This document shows positions 8,399 through 17,717 of a stretch of 64,000 bases of DNA, in pieces; within the stretch, counting starts at the first letter, position 1; every line of letters begins with the position of its first letter. The notes below the pieces were generated by a model. It did not search any database and was not told the DNA's origin. It was given only the letters and a program-made list of their open reading frames with translations. Origin of the DNA: Saccharomycopsis phalli (taxonomy: Eukaryota; Ascomycota; Saccharomycetes; Ascoideales; Saccharomycopsidaceae); NCBI GenBank assembly GCA_020342235.1, contig CP073214.1, positions 496,001-560,000 of the forward strand. The letters are read 5' to 3'. A program made the position numbers and the translations under genes.

Positions 8399-11300
8399 AT
8401 GAGTCCCACCAGTACGTGTTCAACTGTAAAGTCAAAAATGACTGAAAACACCATGGGATTCAGACAATCCAAGACAGTGTCGATCGCATATTATGACCCG
8501 TTTAGTGTATATCCGAAAATTCAAAGCCGGTTTGAATCCAGATTACCATTGACCAATCTTCACTGGAAGCTTAACGAAAGATCTCCACTACGTTCCATAC
8601 CTCTATTGAACGTAACAATAAAAGAAGAAATTCCAAAGCTGACAAAGTTGAGCAACATATCCAAGGCTATTGATGAACAGATGAATAAATGCTCTAATGA
8701 AAATAGGAGTGCTCTTGAAGTCGATGATCCAGCAGTCTCTGACTTGGTGAACAGCATCAATGACTGCTACTTGAAAATCATGTTCTTCGAGGCCCTGAGT
8801 CTTGAGAATTACAAGCAGAATGTCAGACCGTTCATCAAAGAGTGGTTTAAGCAGTCTATCGACAATTCGAAGTTACCAACGGATTGGTTATTGATATTCT
8901 ATCTTCCTCCTGGGGGTAAGGATGACAACACTACCGCGTTCAAGTACGGATTGTTAGATAAAATAAAATTAGATTTTAATAACTACAAAAATACTTCTTT
9001 CTTGGACGACTTGGCCCCTGCTTCAAGCAAAGATGGGGTCAACAGCACTAACGGCTTGAAGATCTTGAAGATAAAGCTGGAGTATTTAAACTCTAACGAG
9101 GAGAGTCACGCATGGAATTCGTTATTCATGAGTGTGAAATCTGGAATATTGAATACCTTCACTGAGAGAGTCAACTTCTTTGAGTTCAAAATCGCCAAAT
9201 TCTTGGATAGCTTCAAATCAAAGGATGAGTCACATTCCACTGTCGTCAAGATCGATAATGAATTGCAGCTTGGAAATGATATGAATATCGGGTTATACTT
9301 TTTGATGAATGAGAACTTAGCCATATTATATCATGACCTAAGTTTGTATGAGGACTCTTTATTACAGTATGATAATTTGCGGAAGATATTTGAATTTTAC
9401 TTTAATAAAAATGATTCTATAAATGTGAATTTTGTGCAACATGCGGGATTTGAAAGCGACTTAGACGCAAACCCATTTTACTTCAATATCTACCAAGAAG
9501 CCAGTTTCAATGAATTACAAATGGGATTTTCCACTAACAGCTATGAGCTCATTGCATCAAAAGTATTTTCCTACTTAACTGATTTTAGCAGCCCTATTTT
9601 TGAACCTTTGAGAAAGAAAATCTTGAGTAATGAAATCCAGTATTTCGAATTGAAGAATTATTTCTTTTTGAAGCAAGTTTGTTTAATAAACAGTATTATT
9701 TTTCAAAACTTTTCTCAATTGAGCTCAACGCCATCAGTTAACTCAGTTTACATATATGACTTGTTGAAAAGGTTAAAATCTGAAATAATTGAGATTGTTT
9801 TTAATATTATGAAATTTAGGGAAGCTAAAGTTGATCTATTCAAGCTTTTTGAGTTTTGTTTTACCACTATTGACAACTACTTAATGTTTATAAACGAATA
9901 CTTCTTCAAACCACCACAAAAGAATCCTCAAGATGATAGTCTTCCTCCATTGGGAAATAAGTCTTATCTAATTTATTCGAAAAGTAAGGAAATTAATGAT
10001 GTTATCGGAGAATTACGATTGCTACAAAGATTCTTTGTCGTTTTATTTGGAAAATTTTATGAATACAAGTTGGAGGATATATTTATTGATTATTTCGTGG
10101 ATTTGAAGTTAGATGACTACCTAACTAAAATACAGTCTCCTACAGAAAGTAAATTCAATCATCCACTTTTGACTAAGATATATTCAAATTATGATAACTT
10201 TGGTAATTATTTCAAATACTTGACAGAGTTGGCTATTAATAATTATAACATTTCTGACAAACCGCGAAATGTGGACATCTTGAGTATTAATATTGCTCTC
10301 GTCAACTATCAGATTGGTAACTACAGTGACAGTTTGATGGTATTGTTGAACTGTCCAAATTTTTACAACGACCAAGGGTGGGAATACATTGGATTTTATT
10401 TATTAAAAGTATTCATAACCTGTTTAGAACAAGTGTTGATTAAGAATGAGAATGAGCTTAAAACTTCTACGTCAATTACAAGCGGAGAACCGAAAATGAA
10501 AAAGAAAGAGAGTGATGTGTCACCAGAACAGGAATATCAGGACTCAGAAACCAAGCTTAAGAATACAATCTCATCAAATAAAGTTTTGCTTGTTAAATCA
10601 TACCTTGACTTATTGTCTATTTTGATAGATTCAAGAAACCCGGTTGGTTCTAGAATGACAGAAGTCCCGTTGGATAATTCCAATTTCATTAACAGTAATT
10701 TGAACAATATTAACCGGTACTTGACTAATTCAGAGAATATTGATTTCATATTGATTCAGTTATTCAAGTTGAAAGCGAATGTCACTTTAGAATATGAACT
10801 AGATAAGATTTTTGAGTATGATATCAAGCCTTTTGTGTGTGCCAAGAATAATTTGTACAGTATAGAGGTGATATTAGACAACGTTATGTTATTCACAAAT
10901 GAAGCACAAGAGGAACGGTTTGATATTGATATAATTCAATTAACAGTTGTTAACCCTGTGGATCGCGACGAATTGGTTACTTTTAGCTTACAGAAGCCAA
11001 TTTCACTAGTAAAAGGCAAAAACAAGGTTATGTTAAGTACAAGAGACATTATCGTGGGATCTTTTGTTGCAAAGGAGATGCGAGTAGTTTCCGAGGGAAT
11101 ATCTTTAATGAAGAACTTCATTAAAGTTAAAAATCTTCCACCAGTCCTTGGTGCTTCGGACAATGGCGACGATGTCCGTGAAGGGTCTAATTTAGGAAAT
11201 TTAGAAGAAAACGAGAGTGAAGACCACGAGCGGGAAGACCACGAAGAAAATGATGATGAAAAAGTAAAGGAAGATACTCTTGAATTTGAAAACAAAGATT

Positions 11301-13003
11301 TAATTCTTATTCATCCTTATATTGATAACTTGCATTTCGAGTTGAAGAATCCTTTGGAATTGGATTTAAACTATAAGCAATTCTTATTAAAGATTAACAT
11401 AGGAAAGTCCAATATTACTAATCCTGTTTTGGAATTTTCTGCGGTTTCTAAATTTTTCAGCCTAATAGATAATGATCTAACAGCTGTTCTTAAGAAAAGG
11501 ATAGCAAAAGATGGAGGATTTGATTACGATGATGATGCTTTGTATGATGATAATACTATAAAGTTGAAAGTGATAACATTGAAGGAGAATACAAATGTCA
11601 AATTCAAACTCGAAGGTGATATTTGCCCTAACTCCATGATAGATTTGATTATTCCATATACTATTGATGGCGAAAAACCCCATGAAATCAATAAGAATAT
11701 GATTCAACTAAGAACAAATATTCAATACGAGGCAGATGGTGAGTCCTACTCGTTGACTTCCTACCAAGAATTGAACGCCACGCTTTCTATTGCGGTATCG
11801 GTACAGGATATATTCAAATCACAGCACCTATTTTCTAGATTCTCAATTGGCACTGCTGAAATGAAACAGCCAATTCGGGTTTTATCTTGCGATCTCTCAT
11901 CGAATCAAGACTATAAGACGTCAACTGCGTTAAGACCTCTTCCAACTATTGCTTTTACGGAGCAGCCGGTGTCATATTTCTATAAGATCGAGCCCGTCGA
12001 CCAAAATTATATCACGAAGAAGAAAGATTACCTAAAATTCTTTGTGGCTTATCGAAACCTTAGGGAAGAAATATTTGAAATTGTGTGGCGGCATTTCAAG
12101 ACACAATACTTACTCAAGAGCCCAGAAAATGCCGAACATAATCACTTGGCGAAGTATGTATTGTTATTGAAGGATTACTTGTTCAAGTTGTTGACCTTTG
12201 ACTTGAATGAGTTTGCGTTAAGAAACAGAATCAAAATTAATCATTTTGACATTTTACAATTCACCGATTTATTTATCCATTTCTTTAAGGAAGATAGAAC
12301 CAAATACTTGGAGATATTCAAGAGCTTTATTGATAGACTCCAGGAGGATCAACTAGGTATTTGCGTGGAGGATTACAACTACGAAGATTCTACTACTAGG
12401 CATGTGGAAGGAGAAGCTGCTACAGGAAAAGAAAAGTTCATTGATACCTTTTTTGCTGGTATTAACCGGCGGTTATTCATTAAGGTGCCTATCCCATTGG
12501 TTCAAGTAGTTCATACCATATCATTGGATTTTGAATCCAAGAATCAGTTTGTGGTTGGTGAGCCAATCAGAACTGTGTTCCATATTCAATCGTTGGTCAG
12601 TTGGAGAGGTGATGAACTGAGCGAGACTGAAGCGGTCCCTGAAACCTCCAACGATAAAAAGAAGAAGAGAGTATTATTTGAGGATCCTACCAGTGGTAGT
12701 TTGATTGAGAACTTCCAAATAGACTTCACGGGCCATCAGGAAAACTGGTTAATCAGTGGAAAGAAAAAGTTTCAATTTTCAGTGAACAAGCAAGGTGATA
12801 ATGGCAGTTCAGTTGTAAGACATCCAGAAGTTGAGATCTTTTTGATTCCCTTGAAAATTGGTAATTTGCCATTACCAAAGGTTGAAATCAAAAGTACAAA
12901 TAATCATTTGAACGACGAGTTTAGTATGGATATCGACTACAAGAACAGTTCGCAGCGGGTACTAATTGTCCCTAACTTGGAAAGAGTCACATTTGCATTC
13001 TAA
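8399..13003 (+). CDS. TRS130: TRAPP II subunit Trs130 (TRAPPC10)
   Basis: 1534-residue subunit of the TRAPP II tethering complex, which acts as guanine-nucleotide exchange factor for Ypt31/32 at the late Golgi. The N-terminal block YYDPFSVYPKIQ...LPLTNLHWK (residues about 31-57) is the hallmark of TRAPPC10 proteins, and RPFIKEWFKQ follows near residue 140. A long helical middle part, an acidic linker (about 935-965) and a beta-rich C-terminal third complete the usual layout. The first ATG (8399) gives the listed start; ATGs at 8438 and 8456 are in frame and the conserved region begins after them, so the true start could be up to 19 codons later. The gene is divergent from ESC1 with only 74 bp between ATGs. 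Confidence 0.92.
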   Translation: MSPTSTCSTVKSKMTENTMGFRQSKTVSIAYYDPFSVYPKIQSRFESRLPLTNLHWKLNERSPLRSIPLLNVTIKEEIPKLTKLSNISKAIDEQMNKCSNENRSALEVDDPAVSDLVNSINDCYLKIMFFEALSLENYKQNVRPFIKEWFKQSIDNSKLPTDWLLIFYLPPGGKDDNTTAFKYGLLDKIKLDFNNYKNTSFLDDLAPASSKDGVNSTNGLKILKIKLEYLNSNEESHAWNSLFMSVKSGILNTFTERVNFFEFKIAKFLDSFKSKDESHSTVVKIDNELQLGNDMNIGLYFLMNENLAILYHDLSLYEDSLLQYDNLRKIFEFYFNKNDSINVNFVQHAGFESDLDANPFYFNIYQEASFNELQMGFSTNSYELIASKVFSYLTDFSSPIFEPLRKKILSNEIQYFELKNYFFLKQVCLINSIIFQNFSQLSSTPSVNSVYIYDLLKRLKSEIIEIVFNIMKFREAKVDLFKLFEFCFTTIDNYLMFINEYFFKPPQKNPQDDSLPPLGNKSYLIYSKSKEINDVIGELRLLQRFFVVLFGKFYEYKLEDIFIDYFVDLKLDDYLTKIQSPTESKFNHPLLTKIYSNYDNFGNYFKYLTELAINNYNISDKPRNVDILSINIALVNYQIGNYSDSLMVLLNCPNFYNDQGWEYIGFYLLKVFITCLEQVLIKNENELKTSTSITSGEPKMKKKESDVSPEQEYQDSETKLKNTISSNKVLLVKSYLDLLSILIDSRNPVGSRMTEVPLDNSNFINSNLNNINRYLTNSENIDFILIQLFKLKANVTLEYELDKIFEYDIKPFVCAKNNLYSIEVILDNVMLFTNEAQEERFDIDIIQLTVVNPVDRDELVTFSLQKPISLVKGKNKVMLSTRDIIVGSFVAKEMRVVSEGISLMKNFIKVKNLPPVLGASDNGDDVREGSNLGNLEENESEDHEREDHEENDDEKVKEDTLEFENKDLILIHPYIDNLHFELKNPLELDLNYKQFLLKINIGKSNITNPVLEFSAVSKFFSLIDNDLTAVLKKRIAKDGGFDYDDDALYDDNTIKLKVITLKENTNVKFKLEGDICPNSMIDLIIPYTIDGEKPHEINKNMIQLRTNIQYEADGESYSLTSYQELNATLSIAVSVQDIFKSQHLFSRFSIGTAEMKQPIRVLSCDLSSNQDYKTSTALRPLPTIAFTEQPVSYFYKIEPVDQNYITKKKDYLKFFVAYRNLREEIFEIVWRHFKTQYLLKSPENAEHNHLAKYVLLLKDYLFKLLTFDLNEFALRNRIKINHFDILQFTDLFIHFFKEDRTKYLEIFKSFIDRLQEDQLGICVEDYNYEDSTTRHVEGEAATGKEKFIDTFFAGINRRLFIKVPIPLVQVVHTISLDFESKNQFVVGEPIRTVFHIQSLVSWRGDELSETEAVPETSNDKKKKRVLFEDPTSGSLIENFQIDFTGHQENWLISGKKKFQFSVNKQGDNGSSVVRHPEVEIFLIPLKIGNLPLPKVEIKSTNNHLNDEFSMDIDYKNSSQRVLIVPNLERVTFAF

Positions 13004-13161
13004 TACCTAATAAACCTATTTATCACCATGTGTAGATGAATCGACAAGATAAGGTTAAACCTGTATGTATGGTTTGTTGCCCTGTGATAAAGCGGGTAAT
13101 TATTGCATTGATCAATCACGATTGATTTAATCCATTACGAGAAGGAGAAGGATTGGGCAAA

Positions 13162-13460
13162 ATGACAGTTACAGAATTTCCACCATTGCGTAAGTTAAAT
13201 AATGAAATAAAAGGGTGTACAACTAATTATTAGTTACCCATGAGGAGATGAAGAAACATAAGGTGCCGTTGCAATATCGGGACCGATGTGCAGGATTGTT
13301 AGTTCCATTGAATAAGTGTCGTCAAGAAGGGTGGTATATGCCATGGAACTGTGTCCAGGAGAGACATGATTATGAAGAATGCCAATACTTAGACTTTAAA
13401 AGAAGAGTTAAAGAATTGGAACAGCTAAAAGAAGAGCTAAAGCTGGAGAAGGGCCAGTAG
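13162..13460 (+). CDS. Complex I subunit NDUFB7 (B18), two exons
   Basis: Accessory subunit of mitochondrial NADH:ubiquinone oxidoreductase, facing the intermembrane space. Two exons: 13162-13189 and 13234-13460, joined in phase 1 across a 44-nt intron (GTAAGT donor at 13190, CTAAT branch-like sequence near 13222, TAG acceptor at 13231-13233). The spliced product is 84 residues: MTVTEFPPL, LTHEEMKKHKVPLQYRD, then the twin CX9C pair CAGLLVPLNKC and CVQERHDYEEC, and a charged C-terminal helix. The RD-C-x9-C, PW.C.xERHDYE.C pattern is diagnostic of this family. Without splicing the ORF would start at Met-Lys-Lys (13248) and lose the N terminus. Its presence implies a functional complex I, excluding Saccharomyces-type yeasts. 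Confidence 0.92.
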
Positions 13461-14777
13461 ATGTAAAAATACAATTTTTATTATTACTGGAAACTGTAGG
13501 GATGCCAAATTGGTAAATAAACACTGGAGCGATGTGGAAAGCATCAAGTTGAGAGTGTTACGCGAAAGGGTAATTTCTTATTAGGCTGGCAATATTAGCC
13601 GTGTGGTAAATTAGCCGTTAACTTAAAAGACAACGGTGGGCCAAGATATGGTGGGATTATGCCTGATTGTTTCATGTATGTGATCATATAGTAAGAGGGT
13701 GACACACCATAGAATACTGGAATGAGCATATGAAATAAGTACGGTAAACGAACGTGAAAGCTTAATTGTGAAACAAGCAAGATTGTAGTGACCAGCAGCA
13801 ATGTGACGCCCAACATTGTTTCCTGAGATGGGATTTCGGCTACCAGCAAGTAGATACATGTTCTAGACACGCCGTGCGTAGCCAATTGTGAGCTAAAATG
13901 ACGTTTGAAATTTGATAAAGACAGTGTTGATAGAGTAACTCAAAACCATGAATTAAAGGATGATGATCTATAACCATGTGTCAGTGTTTCAGTCCAAATG
14001 AAATTGGAAAAAATCGAAGATGCCCCGCTGTTCTACATCCTGATTGTTACAGATACTTGACAGATTGCTAGATTAGTAGAGTATGAGAACAACAAAGGGT
14101 TGATAGAAGCCAACACCACGAAACTTTGCTTTGTGTCACACAATAAATATTTTGAAATTACATTTTTGGACCTTTGCATTTTCGTATCTTTGCATTTTAG
14201 AACCTTTGAACCTTTTATGGTTTGATCAAATATCTAAAGTTTGCCCCTTCAATTAATTTATAATATAATCATACCAACCACTACTCGGCACCTTCGACTA
14301 ATAAGAGATACTGTTTATGAAATTTCTAGAAGCTAAGAATGCATAATCTAGAAGAACACCAATACAGAAACGTAATAGTGGAACTGGGGGTGAGGGGTAA
14401 AAATGGTCGCCAAGAGACAGAGATAGATTCACCTACTCACAGAAATAGGCAGCTAAAATATAAAGTTTAATATTAGTCTAACCAAAAAGCATTGAAAAAC
14501 CTTGTTTTCAAAATAAGGTTCTATTTAGAATACCATACATACAAAGTAAGTGACTTGGCAGAAGATCCCGCGATGGAAAGATCCAACCAATAAAATCTAG
14601 GGAGTCACGAATCTAAATTTTTACCAATAGAGTTTGAGTTCCGGCAATAAGTGCTGTCATATCAAGAATAAGATGAACTACAACATATCTCACAAACTAA
14701 TAATATATTACATTATCTCAAAGGATTGTCATTGCGCAGCAAAACAACTAAATAAGATCAGCAGACTTTAAGTAATT
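13461..14777. other. Intergenic, NDUFB7 to GATA gene 3' ends
   Basis: About 1.3 kb between convergent genes. It contains a possible small hydrophobic ORF on the minus strand (13595-13816, listed separately) and a short imperfect repeat of TCTTTGCATTTT-like units near 14170-14210. Nothing else is supported. Confidence 0.4.
13595..13816 (-). CDS. Possible small membrane protein (unrecognised)
   Basis: A 73-codon ATG-started frame on the minus strand. The product opens with a strongly hydrophobic helix (MLGVTLLLVTTILLVSQL), followed by a second apolar stretch rich in Tyr, Pro and Phe, and ends LTANLPHG. The frame stays open upstream for 23 more codons from a TTG, so an upstream spliced exon is possible. 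I do not recognise the family. It lies in a 1.3-kb gap between convergent genes, where a short gene would fit. It could equally be a chance frame, since hydrophobic codons are common on AT-rich DNA. Confidence 0.22.
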   Translation of the reverse strand: MLGVTLLLVTTILLVSQLSFHVRLPYLFHMLIPVFYGVSPSYYMITYMKQSGIIPPYLGPPLSFKLTANLPHG

Positions 14778-15452
14778 TCAATAGCCCTGGTAGTATCCCT
14801 GTGGATATGGGTAGTATTGATTTCTTTGACTTTGGTATTGTCGTTGCTGGTAATAATTTTGAGGTGAATTAGTAGCATTAAATGTGGACGTAGTGAAATT
14901 GTTAGCGGTGCTTGGTTTTTTGTTGATATTACTAGACAATCTCTTAGCATCTTTTAGTTCTTTCTTTCTCTTCATCTCTTCCGCTGCGTACGTTAACCCT
15001 TTTCTTTTGGAAACTTTGGCAAAGTATAACCCGCAAGCATTACACAAAGTTCTAGCACCGTTTGGACCTCTTCTCCATTCAGGAGTGGAATCGCAAGAGC
15101 AACATTCACATCTCAACTTCAACTTAGTGTTGGATGATCCTAACGATATAGTAGGGTTGGATGGCGACGACGATGGGCTAACACCAAAGGACACTGGACT
15201 CGAATGTGGGGATGATTGTAATATTGGGAAAGAAGCATGGTTGTTAAATATTGATGTTATTGGCGGGAGCGTTCTTGGACTGATTTGTGGGAACAGGCTT
15301 GGTGTGTGTGGTCTTGAGATGTTGGTATATTGTGAAGGAGAAGAACTGGAATTTGGATATGATGACGAATCATACCTTTGCTTAGAATTAAAGTCTAAGT
15401 GATCAGTTATAGTCGTGATAGAAGGTAGTTTGATGCCTTGGTTATTGGACAT
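14778..15452 (-). CDS. GATA-type zinc-finger transcription factor
   Basis: 224-residue DNA-binding regulator. The zinc finger (about residues 114-140) has the spacing C-x2-C-x18-C-x2-C (CECC, then STPEWRRGPNGARTLCNAC), the 18-residue loop seen in plant-type and white-collar-type GATA factors and in the yeast Gat3/Gat4/Srd1 group, rather than the 17-residue loop of Gln3/Gat1. A basic tail KRKGLTYAAEEMKRKK follows the finger. The N-terminal part is Ser/Pro-rich and starts with GIKLPSITTI; the C terminus is Gln/Tyr-rich. The start is the ATG at 15452; the longer frame upstream begins only with TTG. An unusually long upstream region with a TATA-like GTATATATATG near 15512 suggests elaborate control. 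I cannot tell which CTG-clade GATA paralogue this is. Confidence 0.85.
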   Translation of the reverse strand: MSNNQGIKLPSITTITDHLDFNSKQRYDSSSYPNSSSSPSQYTNISRPHTPSLFPQISPRTLPPITSIFNNHASFPILQSSPHSSPVSFGVSPSSSPSNPTISLGSSNTKLKLRCECCSCDSTPEWRRGPNGARTLCNACGLYFAKVSKRKGLTYAAEEMKRKKELKDAKRLSSNINKKPSTANNFTTSTFNATNSPQNYYQQRQYQSQRNQYYPYPQGYYQGY

Positions 15453-17717
15453 TATAAGAAAGGGAATGAAGAAATATGGAAACAAGTAATCAGGTACCCT
15501 TGCTACTTACGAGTATATATATGAGGATGTTAATCTTCCATACACACTTGGGAGAATCATGCAGCCGGTGAATATGCGTGTGCGTCTGCATCGCATGGAC
15601 GCACAAGGTAACCTGATGTAGTATCTGAACTTCTGCCATTAGTATTCGAAATCAAAGAAGTGGTGTCTAAGAAAACGAGAGGAAATTTGATTTACACTCA
15701 CAACCAATTTAAATCATATGGCCGTTACTTAATTATGTAGGACAACTAAAAATCGAGTTAAACCGGATAATTTACAATTTCATCTCTGTTGTCTTGCTCA
15801 ACGCTGCCACAAGCATCTGAGATATAGCATAAGTTTCGAGATAGTTTCACCTCCCAATCTAATTGAATACATGTTTTATTGTCATTAAACGGCCGCTATC
15901 TACATGGAATTTGTCATAACCGAGGGGTTAAAAATAAACCAAAAAATTTTATTTCTGTTTTCATGTCCTCAAGCAACTTGACGTAGCCCGACTCTTCTAG
16001 AAGCCGTCTCAGCTGTTCCATTTTGGAATGGAATATTAACTCAGAGAACCCTGATGGAGTTGTCCACATAACACAAATTAAATCACAGAAGTTGTGATTG
16101 CTTTTGCCAGGCATTGTAATGTTGATTTTCATGCTAGATGTTTTACTTAAATGCACTTCGGGCTAAGTTGTGTAATTTTTTATCCTAGATCAGATCGTTT
16201 TGCGATTAATACTAGTATAACAATACTTTTACCATGCCCGTTCTACAACCACTTAGGTATTCGTAAATTATTGGGCCAAATTAATCCATGATATTTCAGC
16301 TATGGCGTCCTAGAAGGCTACAAGATCGCTTGCTATAATTGACTTTCGGTATGTGTATGTCTCACACAATGACCATAAAACCTTATTTTTAGCGTGGGCT
16401 GCTGTTGTTCTTTGATAGCTGCAGCGGCAGTTTATGTTTCGGCGATTCTTACATCTGGGATACTTACAGATTGTGTGATGTTAGCCGATATACATGTTGC
16501 TGCAGAACACTCATAACGCTGGCGTCGCTACTAGATGTTTAAAAACTGTATTAAGCCTCTCTACCATTAAAAGTACAATAGAGCATGTCTTAGGTTACAA
16601 GAAATCCTTACACGAAGGATCAATTAATCTAAGACAAAATCTCCCATCTTGCTTTTACGAGCCACATGGGTAACTTGTATTTCGTGACGACAACTTTAAT
16701 TATAGGTGCTAGGTGTTGCCATCCTATGCCTACATTAGTACAAAATTGATCTTAGACTATCTCCGCTGGGAAAGTATAATTATGACTAGATCACTTTGTC
16801 TAGGTGTTCACATTTCCATGATAAATGGCCCCTTGTTCAACCTCAATGTGGCTTAAGATGTGAATACATTTGATTGCACTACAGACTTGATACGTTCCAT
16901 CACGATTTAAGCTTCATGGGTGTTACCGTAGGATAGCGGTAACAACGGATCTTTTTCGTGGCTTTGAAGCTTTGCTCACCAGCCCTCCGTGCCACACATT
17001 TAAACTTTGTATTTATATTCCGTTCTTGAGGCATGACACTAAGCGAGGAATTTAAGTTGAACCATCCCTACTTCTCCGCGGAGTTAGTTTCTAATAGTCT
17101 TTCCCCTCTGACACACAAACTAGTGGAAACTTTCTTTTAGTCTAAAGCCGACTGTGAGCTTCCTCCGGCGTCACTTCTACTAAAGAGGACCCCGTCCTAA
17201 TTATCGTTTCTTGTTTTGAGGCTAGCAAATTTATCGTCATACTGCATTAAAGTTTAATTATCACTTCGATTCTCAATCTATAACTGCCAGAAGTAGATGG
17301 AATGAATCGGGTGTACTTGCAGAAGGTTAGCACCCTATACATGAAAATTTTCATCTTACATTGCCGTTGATTGAATCAGTACAAGTGTCTAAGTACAAAA
17401 TGTGTAGACAAAATTCTGTAGACCTAATTACACTAAATATAAAATAAATCTACAGCATCTTTATCAGTCATAAATTAAAAAAAAAAGCCCGTAAGTCTCT
17501 TAGCAGTTGGTGATGATCAATGAACTAGACCTATATCTTCCAACACTCGTATTTGCGCAGCAAACAATTGCCCAGTGAGACACTATGAGACATACGCGCC
17601 AAAAAAGAAGTATGACATTCCATTATGCAAATGCTTCGAAACAATAACAACACCTCGATTGACATCAATGCTTAGATGATGAATGACATCACATCATCCT
17701 CATCCCTTATCCTCAAT
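15453..17717. other. 2.3-kb upstream region of the GATA gene
   Basis: Long gap upstream of the GATA-factor gene and downstream of SBE2. It contains a TATA-like element near 15512 and one small coding-like ORF (15914-16132, listed separately). No tRNA or repeat was seen. Such length is typical of heavily regulated transcription-factor promoters in CTG-clade yeasts. Confidence 0.45.
15914..16132 (-). CDS. Possible small protein of 72 residues (unrecognised)
   Basis: ATG-started frame on the minus strand. The product (MKINITMPGKSNHNFCDLI...) has balanced, protein-like composition: a Trp-Thr-Thr-Pro segment, then an amphipathic helix (SKMEQLRRLLEESGYVKLL) that looks more like coding sequence than a random AT-rich frame. 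I do not recognise the family. It sits inside the long GATA-gene upstream region and is in the same orientation as its neighbours. It could also be a uORF or exon of the GATA transcript, or chance. Confidence 0.3.
   Translation of the reverse strand: MKINITMPGKSNHNFCDLICVMWTTPSGFSELIFHSKMEQLRRLLEESGYVKLLEDMKTEIKFFGLFLTPRL

Noticed and set aside
13957-14045. Possible C/D-box snoRNA (ATGATGA followed by CTGA about 80 nt later)
   Set aside because: No terminal stem and no C'/D' boxes; the two short motifs are expected by chance.
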